Shown here: one piece after another, positions 46,461 to 54,523 of the stretch | Position numbering within the stretch: position 1 is the stretch's first letter | Layout of the letters: each line of letters begins with the position of its first letter | Assembly: GCA_036794825.1 (NCBI GenBank) | Contig: DAIRGA010000028.1 | Coordinates: forward strand, 3,355-67,354 | DNA length: 64,000 nt | Source: RZYY01 sp036794825 | GTDB taxonomy: Bacteria > Bacteroidota > Bacteroidia > Bacteroidales > 4484-276 | Reading direction: 5' to 3' | Made by a program: the position numbers and the translations under genes | Notes under the pieces: model-generated | The model's database searches: none | Told to the model about the DNA's origin: nothing | The model's input: the letters and a program-made list of their open reading frames with translations, nothing else

Positions 46461-46865
46461 ATGACCACATCTACCATAGAGTATATCGGCGATTTGCGCA
46501 CCCGGCTCACCCACACCCGCTCCGGTCAGGAGTTCATTACCGATGCCCCACCCGACAATCAGGGTAAAGGAGAGGCATTTTCGCCCACCGATCTGCTGGC
46601 CACATCGCTGGGCGCCTGCGCTGTAACCATCATTGGAATTGCAGCCCGCACGCATGGGTTCAGTATTGATGGTACCAGGATCAACATCACCAAGATTATG
46701 GCCTCCAACCCGCGAAGGGTGAGCGAGATACAGGTGGAGTTTAATTTTCCGAAAAACGATTACACCGAAAAGCAAAAAACCATCATCCGGCAATCGGCAC
46801 TTACCTGCCCGGTGTTCCAGAGTTTGCACCCTGATCTGACAAAGAGGCTCGAATTTAATTTTTAG
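46461..46865 (+). CDS. OsmC family peroxiredoxin-like protein
   Basis: 134 residues from the ATG at 46461 (MTTSTIEYIGDLRTRLTH). The two family cysteines are visible in TSLGACAVTIIGIAARTHG and SALTCPVFQSLHPDL. OsmC/Ohr-type thiol peroxidases reduce organic hydroperoxides. The upstream in-frame start inside the methyltransferase gene is rejected. It converges on dtd with 22 bp between. Confidence 0.93.
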   Translation: MTTSTIEYIGDLRTRLTHTRSGQEFITDAPPDNQGKGEAFSPTDLLATSLGACAVTIIGIAARTHGFSIDGTRINITKIMASNPRRVSEIQVEFNFPKNDYTEKQKTIIRQSALTCPVFQSLHPDLTKRLEFNF

Positions 46866-46887
46866 GGAAAATCCAAAAACCGGGTCG

Positions 46888-47340
46888 TTACTCTTTGTTC
46901 CTGGTGTCCATCAGAATGGTTACCGGCCCGTCGTTGACCAGCGAAATCTGCATCATTGCCCCAAATTGGCCGGTTTGAACGCGTTTTTGGATATCCGATT
47001 CCAGTTGTTTAATGAATTTCTCATACAACGGAATGGCAGTTTCGGGGCGGGCTGCCCGGATGTAGGATGGCCGGTTTCCCTTTTTTGTGCTGGCATGCAG
47101 CGTAAACTGACTTACGAGCAGTACCTCGCCATCCACCTCGGTCACCGACCGGTTCATCACCCCATTTTCATCATCAAAAACCCTGAGTCTCGAAATTTTC
47201 CCGCTCAGCCATTCGATGTCCTGCTGATCGTCGGCCTCTTCGATTCCCAGCAGCACGAGCAGCCCCTGTTTAATGGCGCCGGTTGTCTGGCCACCGATGG
47301 TTACAGATGCCTGTGCAACTCGCTGAATTACTGCCCTCAT
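46888..47340 (-). CDS. dtd: D-aminoacyl-tRNA deacylase
   Basis: 150 residues. Removes D-amino acids (and glycine from mischarged tRNA-Ala) from tRNA. Family motifs: MRAVIQRVAQASVTI at the N-terminus, LLVSQFTLHASTKKGNRP with the SQFTL motif, and SLVNDGPVTILMDT with the Gly-cisPro loop. Normal length. Divergent from pdxJ with 67 bp between the starts. Confidence 0.97.
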   Translation of the reverse strand: MRAVIQRVAQASVTIGGQTTGAIKQGLLVLLGIEEADDQQDIEWLSGKISRLRVFDDENGVMNRSVTEVDGEVLLVSQFTLHASTKKGNRPSYIRAARPETAIPLYEKFIKQLESDIQKRVQTGQFGAMMQISLVNDGPVTILMDTRNKE

Positions 47341-47384
47341 AGTCTGATTTTGACTGGATTTCGGGCGGCAAACTTAGTAATTAT

Positions 47385-47392
47385 TACATTTG
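47385..47392 (+). promoter_or_regulatory. Candidate -7 promoter element of pdxJ
   Basis: TACATTTG, an exact TAnnTTTG match, 15 bp before the ATG at 47408. Confidence 0.5.
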
Positions 47393-47407
47393 CAAAAAAC
47401 AGGAGTT

Positions 47408-48121
47408 ATGGCAAGATTAAGCGTTAACATCAACAAAATAGCCACTTTGCGCAATGCCCGCGGGGGCAATATGCCGGATGTGATTAAAGCAGCGGTGGAT
47501 TGCGAGCGTTTCGGGGCGCAGGGCATCACCGTTCATCCCCGACCCGACGAACGACATATCCGCCGGCAGGATGTTTTCGATCTGCGGCCGGTGGTAAAAA
47601 CCGAATTCAACATCGAGGGTTATCCTTCGGAAGATTTCATCAGGCTGGTGATTGCCGTTAAGCCTGAGCAGATTACGCTGGTTCCTGATCCTCCCGAAGT
47701 ACTCACCTCCAATGCAGGCTGGGACACGATAACCCACGAGAAATTCCTGGTGGAGGTAATCAGCGAGTTTCACCGCCATGGAATCCGCACCTCCATTTTC
47801 ATCGAGACCAATGCAAAGATGATTGAGCGCGCTGCAAAAACCGGAACCGACCGCGTGGAACTTTACACCGAGAGCTATGCTAAAAATTATCCCATGAACA
47901 GGGAGGCGGCGGTTGCGCCATTTGCCGAAGCAGCCCAGGTGGCCGAAAAGGTTGGTCTGGGATTGAATGCCGGTCATGATCTAAGTCTGGAAAATCTCCA
48001 ATTCTTTGCCCAAAACATACCCAACCTGCTCGAGGTTTCCATCGGCCACGCATTGATCTGCGACGCCCTCTATCTTGGTCTCGAAAATACCATCAGACTC
48101 TATCTTAACCAGTTGCGATAA
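47408..48121 (+). CDS. pdxJ: Pyridoxine 5'-phosphate synthase
   Basis: 237 residues from the ATG at 47408, which gives the family start MARLSVNINKIATLRNARGG. Condenses 1-deoxyxylulose 5-phosphate with 3-amino-1-hydroxyacetone phosphate in the DXP-dependent vitamin B6 pathway. Motifs: ITVHPRPDERHIRRQDV, NIEGYPSEDFI, ITLVPDPPEVLTSNAGWD, VGLGLNAGHDLSLEN and EVSIGHALICDALYLGLE. It has its own promoter element. PLP made by this pathway is needed by the class-V protein at 13226. Confidence 0.97.
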   Translation: MARLSVNINKIATLRNARGGNMPDVIKAAVDCERFGAQGITVHPRPDERHIRRQDVFDLRPVVKTEFNIEGYPSEDFIRLVIAVKPEQITLVPDPPEVLTSNAGWDTITHEKFLVEVISEFHRHGIRTSIFIETNAKMIERAAKTGTDRVELYTESYAKNYPMNREAAVAPFAEAAQVAEKVGLGLNAGHDLSLENLQFFAQNIPNLLEVSIGHALICDALYLGLENTIRLYLNQLR

Positions 48122-48296
48122 TGTTACCGGCCTGAAAACACCCTGACAGTTAAATAATAACTCCCAAGAACTTCAGGTAATCATTGATTCTGATCCTTTC
48201 TGATCTCTGCCTCCGAATTCTTCCAAACTTTCCCGGATGCGGTTTGTTTATCTTCAGAGTTTTTGCCCATAAACAAAAAATCCAGGTTTTAATGAA

Positions 48297-48737
48297 ATGA
48301 AAATCCGACTGGAAACCATAGTAAACATCCCTTTTGCAAAAGTTGCCGGAAATTTCGACCGCAGGCTTTTTGAATATCTGCTCCCGCCAAAAGCGGTTGC
48401 AAGGTTGGTGCGTTATGATGGTTCGCGTCCCGGCAATCTTGTGCATATCCGGTTCGGTCTGCCTTACGGCGCCGATTGGATTTCCGAAATCGCCGGCCGC
48501 AACGAAAATGACACGCTGTTAGAATTTGTGGATGTGGGAAAAGTACTTCCTTTCGGACTGAAAAAATGGCGGCATCAGCATCTGGTTATGAAAATTGACG
48601 ACAAAACCACACGGATTGTGGATGATATACAGTTTTCGACCTACTGCAAATTGTTCGACTGGCTGGTTTATCCGGTGTTGTTTCTGGCATTTTATCCCCG
48701 AAAAAAACAATACAAACTTTACTATCACCAAAAATGA
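48297..48737 (+). CDS. SRPBCC/START-like ligand-binding protein
   Basis: 146 residues, one helix-grip domain: KIRLETIVNIPFAKVAGNFDRRLFEYLLPP, VHIRFGLPYGADWISEIAGRNEND, LVMKIDDKTTRIVDDIQFSTYCKLFDWLVYPVLFLAFYPRKKQYKLY. SRPBCC proteins bind lipid-like ligands, and relatives occur beside carotenoid genes in Bacteroidota; this fits the crt genes 3 kb downstream. It overlaps the next gene by 4 bp. A two-codon frame (ATGAAATGA) overlaps its start. The 175 bp upstream hold no gene. Confidence 0.75.
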   Translation: MKIRLETIVNIPFAKVAGNFDRRLFEYLLPPKAVARLVRYDGSRPGNLVHIRFGLPYGADWISEIAGRNENDTLLEFVDVGKVLPFGLKKWRHQHLVMKIDDKTTRIVDDIQFSTYCKLFDWLVYPVLFLAFYPRKKQYKLYYHQK

Positions 48738-49069
48738 GAACCGCAAGAATCCTGGCCATTTCGGGCACACTTATCATGTTTTTCACCCTCGTTTACGGGT
48801 TTGTTTATGGTGATTTTTTGGCCGAAGGAAGCATCCTGACATCGTTGGTTTGGGGCCGGGTCAGCTTGATAGATGTTTATGTTGGCTTTTCGATGGTGGG
48901 CGCCTGGGCGGCTTTCCGGGAAAATAATCTTTGGCGATCAGTTGTCTGGATTCTTGGATTTTTCGTCATCGGAAACCTCCTTGCCTGCATCTACATCTGG
49001 ATTCAGATCGAGCGCTCAGGGGGCGACTGGAGAAAGTTTTGGTTTGGAAACAGAATCGTAAATAATTAA
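48734..49069 (+). CDS. Small membrane protein, DUF1475/DUF2834-like
   Basis: 111 residues, about three membrane helices (5-25, 40-60, 66-90). LIDVYVGFSMVGAWAAFRENNLWRSVVWILGFFVIGNLLACIYIWIQI has the pattern (Asp-x-Tyr-x-Gly-Phe, Arg-Glu, Gly-Asn-x5-Tyr) that I associate with DUF1475/DUF2834 membrane proteins. Function unknown. It overlaps the SRPBCC gene by 4 bp (ATGA), so the two are translationally coupled. Confidence 0.75.
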   Translation: MRTARILAISGTLIMFFTLVYGFVYGDFLAEGSILTSLVWGRVSLIDVYVGFSMVGAWAAFRENNLWRSVVWILGFFVIGNLLACIYIWIQIERSGGDWRKFWFGNRIVNN

Positions 49070-49082
49070 AAAAGATACAGAT

Positions 49083-49349
49083 ATGGACACTACAAGCTGG
49101 CGTGAAGTCACTTATAACAACAAATTCGACGGAACGGTAAAATTCATCCGGAACATGCGTCAAAACGATCCGACATTCACCATAAACGACCTCGAGGGTA
49201 TGCTGCAAAGCGAGTATGCACGCGAAGGACTTGCCTGGGATGGCCGCGGCGAGGTGGTGGAAATTTCCATCCAGGCCACCATCGCAGCCATTCAACAGGA
49301 GCTTTTGCTTTGGAAAAAAGATATCGAGATCAAAGTTTCTTTGCCTTAA
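49083..49349 (+). CDS. Small hypothetical protein, 88 residues
   Basis: Soluble, mostly helical: MDTTSWREVTYNNKFDGTVKFI, FTINDLEGMLQSEYAREGLAW, VVEISIQATIAAIQQELLLW. No family recognised. It lies 13 bp after the DUF1475-like gene and 87 bp before the DUF1295 gene on the same strand. A similar N-terminal length and helical pattern is common among uncharacterised Bacteroidota proteins, but I cannot assign function. Confidence 0.7.
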   Translation: MDTTSWREVTYNNKFDGTVKFIRNMRQNDPTFTINDLEGMLQSEYAREGLAWDGRGEVVEISIQATIAAIQQELLLWKKDIEIKVSLP

Positions 49350-49436
49350 ATAACTTATTGTCAGTTCTTTGCTCATTCCCAATCACCGGATTTGCTTCAT
49401 GCCATGAACTGACATCATTAATTAAAGCTTTAAAAA

Positions 49437-50222
49437 ATGACTTTCCTTCAAACTTTTCTTCTTGCCCTCCCGGTAATCATGACCCTGATGACTGCCGTGT
49501 GGATTGCCAGCGTATTTCTGAAAAATGCCAGTATTGTGGACCCCTTCTGGGGATTGGGTTTCGTGTTGGCCGCGATATTTTATTTCTTCAGTATTGATGA
49601 AATTACAACTCGTTCGGTGATTGTAATGACTTTAGTAACCATTTGGGGTTTAAGACTTTCAATATACCTCTTCTTGCGCAATGCCGGAAAAGGCGAGGAT
49701 TTCCGCTACCAGAATTTCCGTAAAAGCTATGGGGAGCATCGCTACTGGTGGGTGAGTTTTTTCCAGGTATTCCTGTTGCAGGGAATTTTACTCTGGTTGA
49801 TTTCAGCTCCACTGCTCGGAGCGATCTATTTTTCAGATAATGAGCTAAATGCATTCGATTATACCGCCATCCTGATTTGGTTCATCGGGTTTGCCTTTGA
49901 AGCCGGGGGCGATTATCAACTGGCAAAATTCAAATCCAATCCGGCCAACAAAGGAAAAGTGCTCGATACCGGTTTCTGGAAATTCACGCGCCATCCCAAC
50001 TATTTTGGTGATTCGGCTGTTTGGTGGGGCTATGGTTTGTTCTCCATTGCCGCGGGATGCAACCTTGCGACGCTGGGGTCGGTGCTGATGACAGCCTTGA
50101 TTATCAAAGTCTCCGGGGTAGCGCTGCTCGAAAAATCGCTAAAAGAGACTAAGCCACAGTACCAGGATTACATCCGAAGAACCAGCTCGTTTTTACCCTG
50201 GTTTCCAAAAAAGTCTGTTTAA
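49437..50222 (+). CDS. DUF1295 / steroid 5-alpha-reductase-like membrane protein
   Basis: 261 residues, about seven membrane helices. Family pattern: NASIVDPFWGLGFVLAAIFYF, EDFRYQNFRKSYGEHRYWWVSFFQVFLLQGILLWLISAPLL, FEAGGDYQLAKFKSNPANKGKVLDTGFWKFTRHPNYFGDSAVWWGYGLFS. The RHPNYFGD segment is the NADPH/substrate signature shared with steroid 5-alpha reductases and ICMT proteins. A lipid or isoprenoid substrate is plausible given the neighbouring crt genes. Confidence 0.9.
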   Translation: MTFLQTFLLALPVIMTLMTAVWIASVFLKNASIVDPFWGLGFVLAAIFYFFSIDEITTRSVIVMTLVTIWGLRLSIYLFLRNAGKGEDFRYQNFRKSYGEHRYWWVSFFQVFLLQGILLWLISAPLLGAIYFSDNELNAFDYTAILIWFIGFAFEAGGDYQLAKFKSNPANKGKVLDTGFWKFTRHPNYFGDSAVWWGYGLFSIAAGCNLATLGSVLMTALIIKVSGVALLEKSLKETKPQYQDYIRRTSSFLPWFPKKSV

Positions 50223-50299
50223 TCTTTGTCCTAATTTTCGGAGTAAATATTAAACAAAACAACGGTTTGGCTTGTTACTGTCTGAAAATTAGTGAGAAA

Positions 50300-50578
50300 A
50301 TGAAATTTGAAATCTTCAATCTTTCCATTAGTGTGTGGCTGTTACTTTTTGTTGCCTGGGGAATGCCACTAACCTTTTATCGCAGCAAATTCCGCAAAAT
50401 CGTTTACCAGACCAATAGCTGGATAATCAACGTCAAACCGGTATTTACTAGTGAGCTGAAAGGGCTTTTTGGAAATTTATATCCTGATGATATTCAGTAT
50501 GTTAAGATGAGAAATTTCTACCGGTTCTATCTTTTCGTTTATTTGATACTGTTTGCTACTTACACCTTAAACAAATAA
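50300..50578 (+). CDS. Small membrane protein, 92 residues
   Basis: Starts at the ATG at 50300 (MKFEIFNLSISVWLLLF); in-frame sequence upstream is not protein-like. Two hydrophobic segments: about 8-26 (SISVWLLLFVAWGMPLTFY) and 72-90 (FYRFYLFVYLILFATYTL), separated by a polar stretch (IVYQTNSWIINVKPVF). No family recognised. It ends 4 bp before the PsiE-like gene. Confidence 0.7.
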   Translation: MKFEIFNLSISVWLLLFVAWGMPLTFYRSKFRKIVYQTNSWIINVKPVFTSELKGLFGNLYPDDIQYVKMRNFYRFYLFVYLILFATYTLNK

Positions 50579-50582
50579 GGCC

Positions 50583-51038
50583 ATGCTGAACATCATCAAA
50601 CAATCCGAGCGTTTCATTGTCATCATTTTAATAGTGCTGATGACCCTTATGCTTCTGGTGGCCACGCTGAATCTGGGTTACACGGTTTTTCTCAAGTTTC
50701 TCGAGTCTCCAACCTATCTTATTACTCCCAGGGGTTTGATGGATATTTTCGACAGCTTTCTGATCGTACTGATCGGTTTGGAGTTGCTCGAAACCATCAA
50801 AACTTTTCTAAAGGATAATGTGGTGCATGTTGAGGTTGTGATGCTTGTGGCCCTGATTGCCATTGCCCGCAAGGTCATCATTCTGGATTACGATAAATAC
50901 ACCGGCCTGGAAGTGATGGGAATTGGAGTGCTCATCGTAGCGCTGGCGGTGGGATACTATTTTATTCGCCGTGGTATTTACAGGTACCATGATCATTCGT
51001 CTTCAAAAATTGAATCTGAAAAAATATCTCAAAGTTAA
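50583..51038 (+). CDS. PsiE-like membrane protein
   Basis: 151 residues, four membrane helices. Pattern of phosphate-starvation-inducible PsiE family proteins: IIKQSERFIVIILIVLMTLML, LMDIFDSFLIVLIGLELLETIKTFL, VHVEVVMLVALIAIARKVIILDYDKYTGLEVMGIGVLIVALAVGYYFIRR. The function of the family is unknown. The last base of its stop codon is the first base of the crtI start, so translation is probably coupled to crtI. Confidence 0.88.
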   Translation: MLNIIKQSERFIVIILIVLMTLMLLVATLNLGYTVFLKFLESPTYLITPRGLMDIFDSFLIVLIGLELLETIKTFLKDNVVHVEVVMLVALIAIARKVIILDYDKYTGLEVMGIGVLIVALAVGYYFIRRGIYRYHDHSSSKIESEKISQS

Positions 51039-52507
51039 TGAAAAAAGTTACCGTCATCGGTGCCGGATTTTCCGGTCTTTCTGCTGCAGCAAGCCTTGCT
51101 GCCAAAGGATTTGATGTAACCGTGCTCGAAAAAAACTCCTCACCCGGCGGAAGGGCGCGCCAATTCGAAGATCAGGGTTTTACTTTCGACATGGGTCCGA
51201 GTTGGTACTGGATGCCCGATGTTTTCGAATCCTATTTCAATTCGTTCGGCAAGTCTGTTTCGGACTATTACGATCTTTTGCGCCTTGATCCCTCTTACCG
51301 GATCTATTTCGGGAAAGATGAAGTGGTGGATCTTCCTGCCGACATCAACGAAATGTACCGGTTGTTCGATTCCATCGAGGCTGGCGCCGGCGGTCAATTG
51401 AGAAAATTCCTGGCGGAAGCCGAGTGGAAATATGAAATTTCAATGAAGGACTTTGTGCAAAAACCAAGCCTCTCCTTCCTCGAATACGCCGACTTCAGGC
51501 TGATGAAGGCTGCCCTGCGTCTGCACATGTTCACTTCGTTCCATAACTACACCCGCAAATACTTTAGTAATCCCCGTCTTTTACAGATGCTCGAATTTCC
51601 GATTCTCTTCCTTGGCGGTACAGGAAAGAAAACGCCGGCGCTCTACAGCCTGATGAATTATGGAGATATTAAACTCGGAACATGGTATCCGAAGGGTGGA
51701 ATGTTCAAAGTGGTGGAAGCAATGGTCAAACTGGCTGAGGAACATGGAGTTAAATTCGTATATGATGCGCCCGTTGAAAAATTCAAATTCAGCGGAAATT
51801 CGATAAAAGAGACCATCGCCGGCGAACGCTCTTTGGAGTCGGATTATGTGGTGGCTACCGCCGATTACCATCACATTGAGCAACAGCTACTTCCGGCTGA
51901 AATGAGAAAATACAGCTCAAACTACTGGGATTCAAGAGTAATGTCGCCGGCATCGCTCATCTGGTATGTGGGACTGGACAAAAAGGTCGAAAAATTCATT
52001 CATCACACTTTACTTTTTGATGAAGAGTTTGCTCCTCATGCCGACTCCATTTATGAAAAACCGGGTTGGCCGGAGAAGCCCTCCATCTACATCAGCGTAA
52101 CCTCAAAATCGGATGAAACTGTTGCCCCAAAAGACCATGAAAATCTCTTTTTCCTGATACCCGTTGCTCCGGGACTGGAGGATTCACCTCAGATTATGGA
52201 CAAATATTTCGAAATCATCCTCAAGAGAGTGAAAAAACTCACCGGCGAAAATCTCGAAAAACATATCGTTTACAAAAGAGCTTACTCTCATTCCAACTTC
52301 ATCGCTGATTACAACGCTTACAAAGGAAACGCCTACGGACTCGCCAATACCCTGCTGCAGACCGCATTCCTGAAGCCTTCGATAAAAAACAACAAGCTGA
52401 AAAACCTGATTTATGCCGGTCAGCTTACCGTTCCTGGTCCGGGGGTTCCACCAGCAATCATCTCCGGTCAGATTGCCTCAAAAGTAATTGCCGAAATGGA
52501 AAAATAA
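51038..52507 (+). CDS. crtI: Phytoene desaturase
   Basis: 489 residues. FAD-dependent dehydrogenation/isomerisation of phytoene in carotenoid synthesis. N-terminal dinucleotide loop VIGAGFSGLSAAASLAAKG followed by VLEKNSSPGGRARQF and FDMGPSWYWMP. C-terminal signature NLIYAGQLTVPGPGVPPAIISGQIASKVI. Related CrtI-family enzymes include ketolases and saturases, but the N-terminal pattern and the crtB neighbour support desaturase. It starts at the PsiE stop and is 5 bp before crtB. Confidence 0.95.
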   Translation: MKKVTVIGAGFSGLSAAASLAAKGFDVTVLEKNSSPGGRARQFEDQGFTFDMGPSWYWMPDVFESYFNSFGKSVSDYYDLLRLDPSYRIYFGKDEVVDLPADINEMYRLFDSIEAGAGGQLRKFLAEAEWKYEISMKDFVQKPSLSFLEYADFRLMKAALRLHMFTSFHNYTRKYFSNPRLLQMLEFPILFLGGTGKKTPALYSLMNYGDIKLGTWYPKGGMFKVVEAMVKLAEEHGVKFVYDAPVEKFKFSGNSIKETIAGERSLESDYVVATADYHHIEQQLLPAEMRKYSSNYWDSRVMSPASLIWYVGLDKKVEKFIHHTLLFDEEFAPHADSIYEKPGWPEKPSIYISVTSKSDETVAPKDHENLFFLIPVAPGLEDSPQIMDKYFEIILKRVKKLTGENLEKHIVYKRAYSHSNFIADYNAYKGNAYGLANTLLQTAFLKPSIKNNKLKNLIYAGQLTVPGPGVPPAIISGQIASKVIAEMEK

Positions 52508-52512
52508 GCGCC

Positions 52513-53349
52513 ATGAAAGAACTATTTGACATGATATCGAAAAAGTCGAGCAGGATGACCACTGTCATGTACAGCACATCCTTCTCCACGGGTATCCGCT
52601 TTTTCAACAAGCGTTTCCACGATCCCATCTACGCCATTTATGGATTTGTGCGCTTTGCCGACGAGATTGTGGACACTTTCCATGAATTTGACAAGGAAAA
52701 ACTCCTGGCCAATTTCAAGCGCGACACCTATGCTGCCATTGAAGATAAAATCAGCCTGAACCCGATTCTACACAACTTTCAGTGGGCGGTAAACAAGTAT
52801 AACATTGACAGAGAGCTAATTGACACCTTCCTGCGGAGCATGGAGATGGATCTTTACAAGGAGGAATACGACCGCAAGGGTTATGAAGATTACATTCTCG
52901 GATCGGCGGAGGTGGTCGGGTTGATGTGTCTGCGGGTTTTCTGCGAAGGAAATGTTGCGCAGTACGATGAGCTGAAACCATCGGCCATGAAGCTTGGCGC
53001 CGCTTTTCAGAAAATCAATTTTTTGCGTGACCTCGGCCACGATTTTCATGGATTGGGACGATCCTATTTTCCGGGAATAGATTTGACAGAATTTAATGAA
53101 GCAACTAAAAAGAGCATCGAGGCGGAGATTGAAGCGGATTTTCAGGCAGGGCTTGAAGGGATCAGAAAGCTGCCCGACGGAGCAAGATTCGGGGTTTATG
53201 TTGCTTATGTCTATTTCCACGAGCTTTTCAAAAAAATCAGGAAGCTGCCTGCTGATGTCGTTTTGAAAGAGCGCATCCGCATCCCCGACGGCCAGAAATA
53301 TCTTATGTTGATTACATCTTTTGTCAGAGATAAAATGAATCGGATATGA
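52513..53349 (+). CDS. crtB: Phytoene synthase
   Basis: 278 residues. Head-to-head condensation of two geranylgeranyl diphosphates. Both Asp-rich motifs are visible: FVRFADEIVDTF (DEIVD) near residue 52 and FLRDLGHDFHGLGRSYFP (DLGHD) near 172. Length is normal. Squalene synthase-type activity cannot be excluded, but the adjacent crtI favours phytoene. It overlaps the next gene by 4 bp. Confidence 0.95.
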   Translation: MKELFDMISKKSSRMTTVMYSTSFSTGIRFFNKRFHDPIYAIYGFVRFADEIVDTFHEFDKEKLLANFKRDTYAAIEDKISLNPILHNFQWAVNKYNIDRELIDTFLRSMEMDLYKEEYDRKGYEDYILGSAEVVGLMCLRVFCEGNVAQYDELKPSAMKLGAAFQKINFLRDLGHDFHGLGRSYFPGIDLTEFNEATKKSIEAEIEADFQAGLEGIRKLPDGARFGVYVAYVYFHELFKKIRKLPADVVLKERIRIPDGQKYLMLITSFVRDKMNRI

Positions 53350-53861
53350 CGAAAGCTGTTTTCATCCCGGTTTTTGCTTATTTAATAGCAGCCACAACCC
53401 TCGCTGCTCAGCCCACCACAGGGCAGCTCCGTTCGGGATTTTTCAGCATGAAAGATGTTAAGTGCGGCCAGATGAAATTTTTCGAAACGATTAAAAGCGA
53501 GAAATACTCCTCGCCGGTTCACCAGGCTTATGCCGGGACGGCCGAAGCTGCTTCAGCCGAATGCGTAAACATGCCTCACAACAAGATCGAATATTTCAAC
53601 CGGGGCAAAAAAAAACTGGAAGAAGCGGTGAAACGTGCGCCAGATAATGCTGAAGTGCGTTTTATGAGGTTCGCCACTCAATCCAACATTCCGGGGTTTT
53701 TGTTTTACGACAACATTCGCGAAGATGTGGAAGTTATCATCAGGCAACTCCCCGCATTGATGGCCAATGAAGCCGACCGGGATTTCTGGACCAAAGCCGT
53801 GAAATTTATGGTGAATTCGAAAAAGCTGACCAAAGAGGAGATGGCGAGATTGGGTAAGTGA
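53346..53861 (+). CDS. Exported hypothetical protein coupled to crtB
   Basis: 171 residues with a signal peptide (MTKAVFIPVFAYLIAATTLAAQ). The mature part is helical: SAECVNMPHNKIEYFNRGKKKLEEAVKRAPDNAEVRFMRFATQ has TPR-like spacing, and two cysteines (DVKCGQM, AECVNM) could pair in the periplasm. No family recognised. It begins inside the crtB stop (ATGA overlap), so it is translated with the carotenoid enzymes, and 72 bp later comes idi. This suggests a structural or accessory role in the same pathway or membrane process, but that is inference. Confidence 0.8.
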   Translation: MTKAVFIPVFAYLIAATTLAAQPTTGQLRSGFFSMKDVKCGQMKFFETIKSEKYSSPVHQAYAGTAEAASAECVNMPHNKIEYFNRGKKKLEEAVKRAPDNAEVRFMRFATQSNIPGFLFYDNIREDVEVIIRQLPALMANEADRDFWTKAVKFMVNSKKLTKEEMARLGK

Positions 53862-53933
53862 TTCAATGGCTGTTAATCCGAACTTGCCAGTGACATTTTT
53901 AAGATGACAAATTGATGATCTAAAGTATTGAAA

Positions 53934-54467
53934 ATGAATATTGAAAAGGTAATTTTGGTTGACAGAAACGACAATCCCACAGGGGAAATGGAAAAGTTGG
54001 AGGCACACGAAAAGGCATTACTTCATAGGGCTTTTTCGATTTTCATTTTCAATAAAAATCATGAACTGATGTTGCAGCAGCGAGCCCTGACTAAATATCA
54101 CTCACCAGGACTATGGACCAACACCTGCTGCAGCCATCCCAGGCCCGGAGAAACAGTAGAAGAGGCCAGTCACCGGCGGCTGGTTGAAGAGATGGGTTTT
54201 GATTGTAAGGTGGAAAAGATCTTCGATTTCATTTACAAGGCCGAATTGGACAAAGGCCTTACCGAGCATGAATTTGACCACGTTTTTTTCGGCAGGTTTG
54301 ATGATGATCCTGCTGTAAATCCAGCCGAAGTAGCCGCCTGGAAATGGATGAGTATGAACGACATCGAATCAGATATGCTGGCCAATCCGGAGAATTACAC
54401 CGTTTGGTTCCGGATTGCTTTCGACAGGGTCAACGAGTTTCTTCATCACCGTCAACACAACGGATAG
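53934..54467 (+). CDS. idi: Isopentenyl-diphosphate delta-isomerase, type 1
   Basis: 177 residues from the ATG at 53934 (a TTG two codons earlier is less likely). Nudix-type isomerase interconverting IPP and DMAPP. The catalytic cysteine lies in LWTNTCCSHPRPGE and the metal/glutamate helix in ASHRRLVEEMGFD; the distal acidic motif is HEFDHVFFGRFD. Supplies precursors for crtB; last enzyme of the run. Confidence 0.95.
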   Translation: MNIEKVILVDRNDNPTGEMEKLEAHEKALLHRAFSIFIFNKNHELMLQQRALTKYHSPGLWTNTCCSHPRPGETVEEASHRRLVEEMGFDCKVEKIFDFIYKAELDKGLTEHEFDHVFFGRFDDDPAVNPAEVAAWKWMSMNDIESDMLANPENYTVWFRIAFDRVNEFLHHRQHNG

Positions 54468-54499
54468 CTCACTCTGCCTCCCGTTATTATCGGATTGTG

Positions 54500-54507
54500 T
54501 ATTTTTG
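54500..54507 (+). promoter_or_regulatory. Candidate -7 promoter element of the S9 peptidase gene
   Basis: TATTTTTG, an exact TAnnTTTG match, 17 bp before the ATG at 54524. Confidence 0.5.
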
Positions 54508-54523
54508 ACCAAAAAATACAGCA

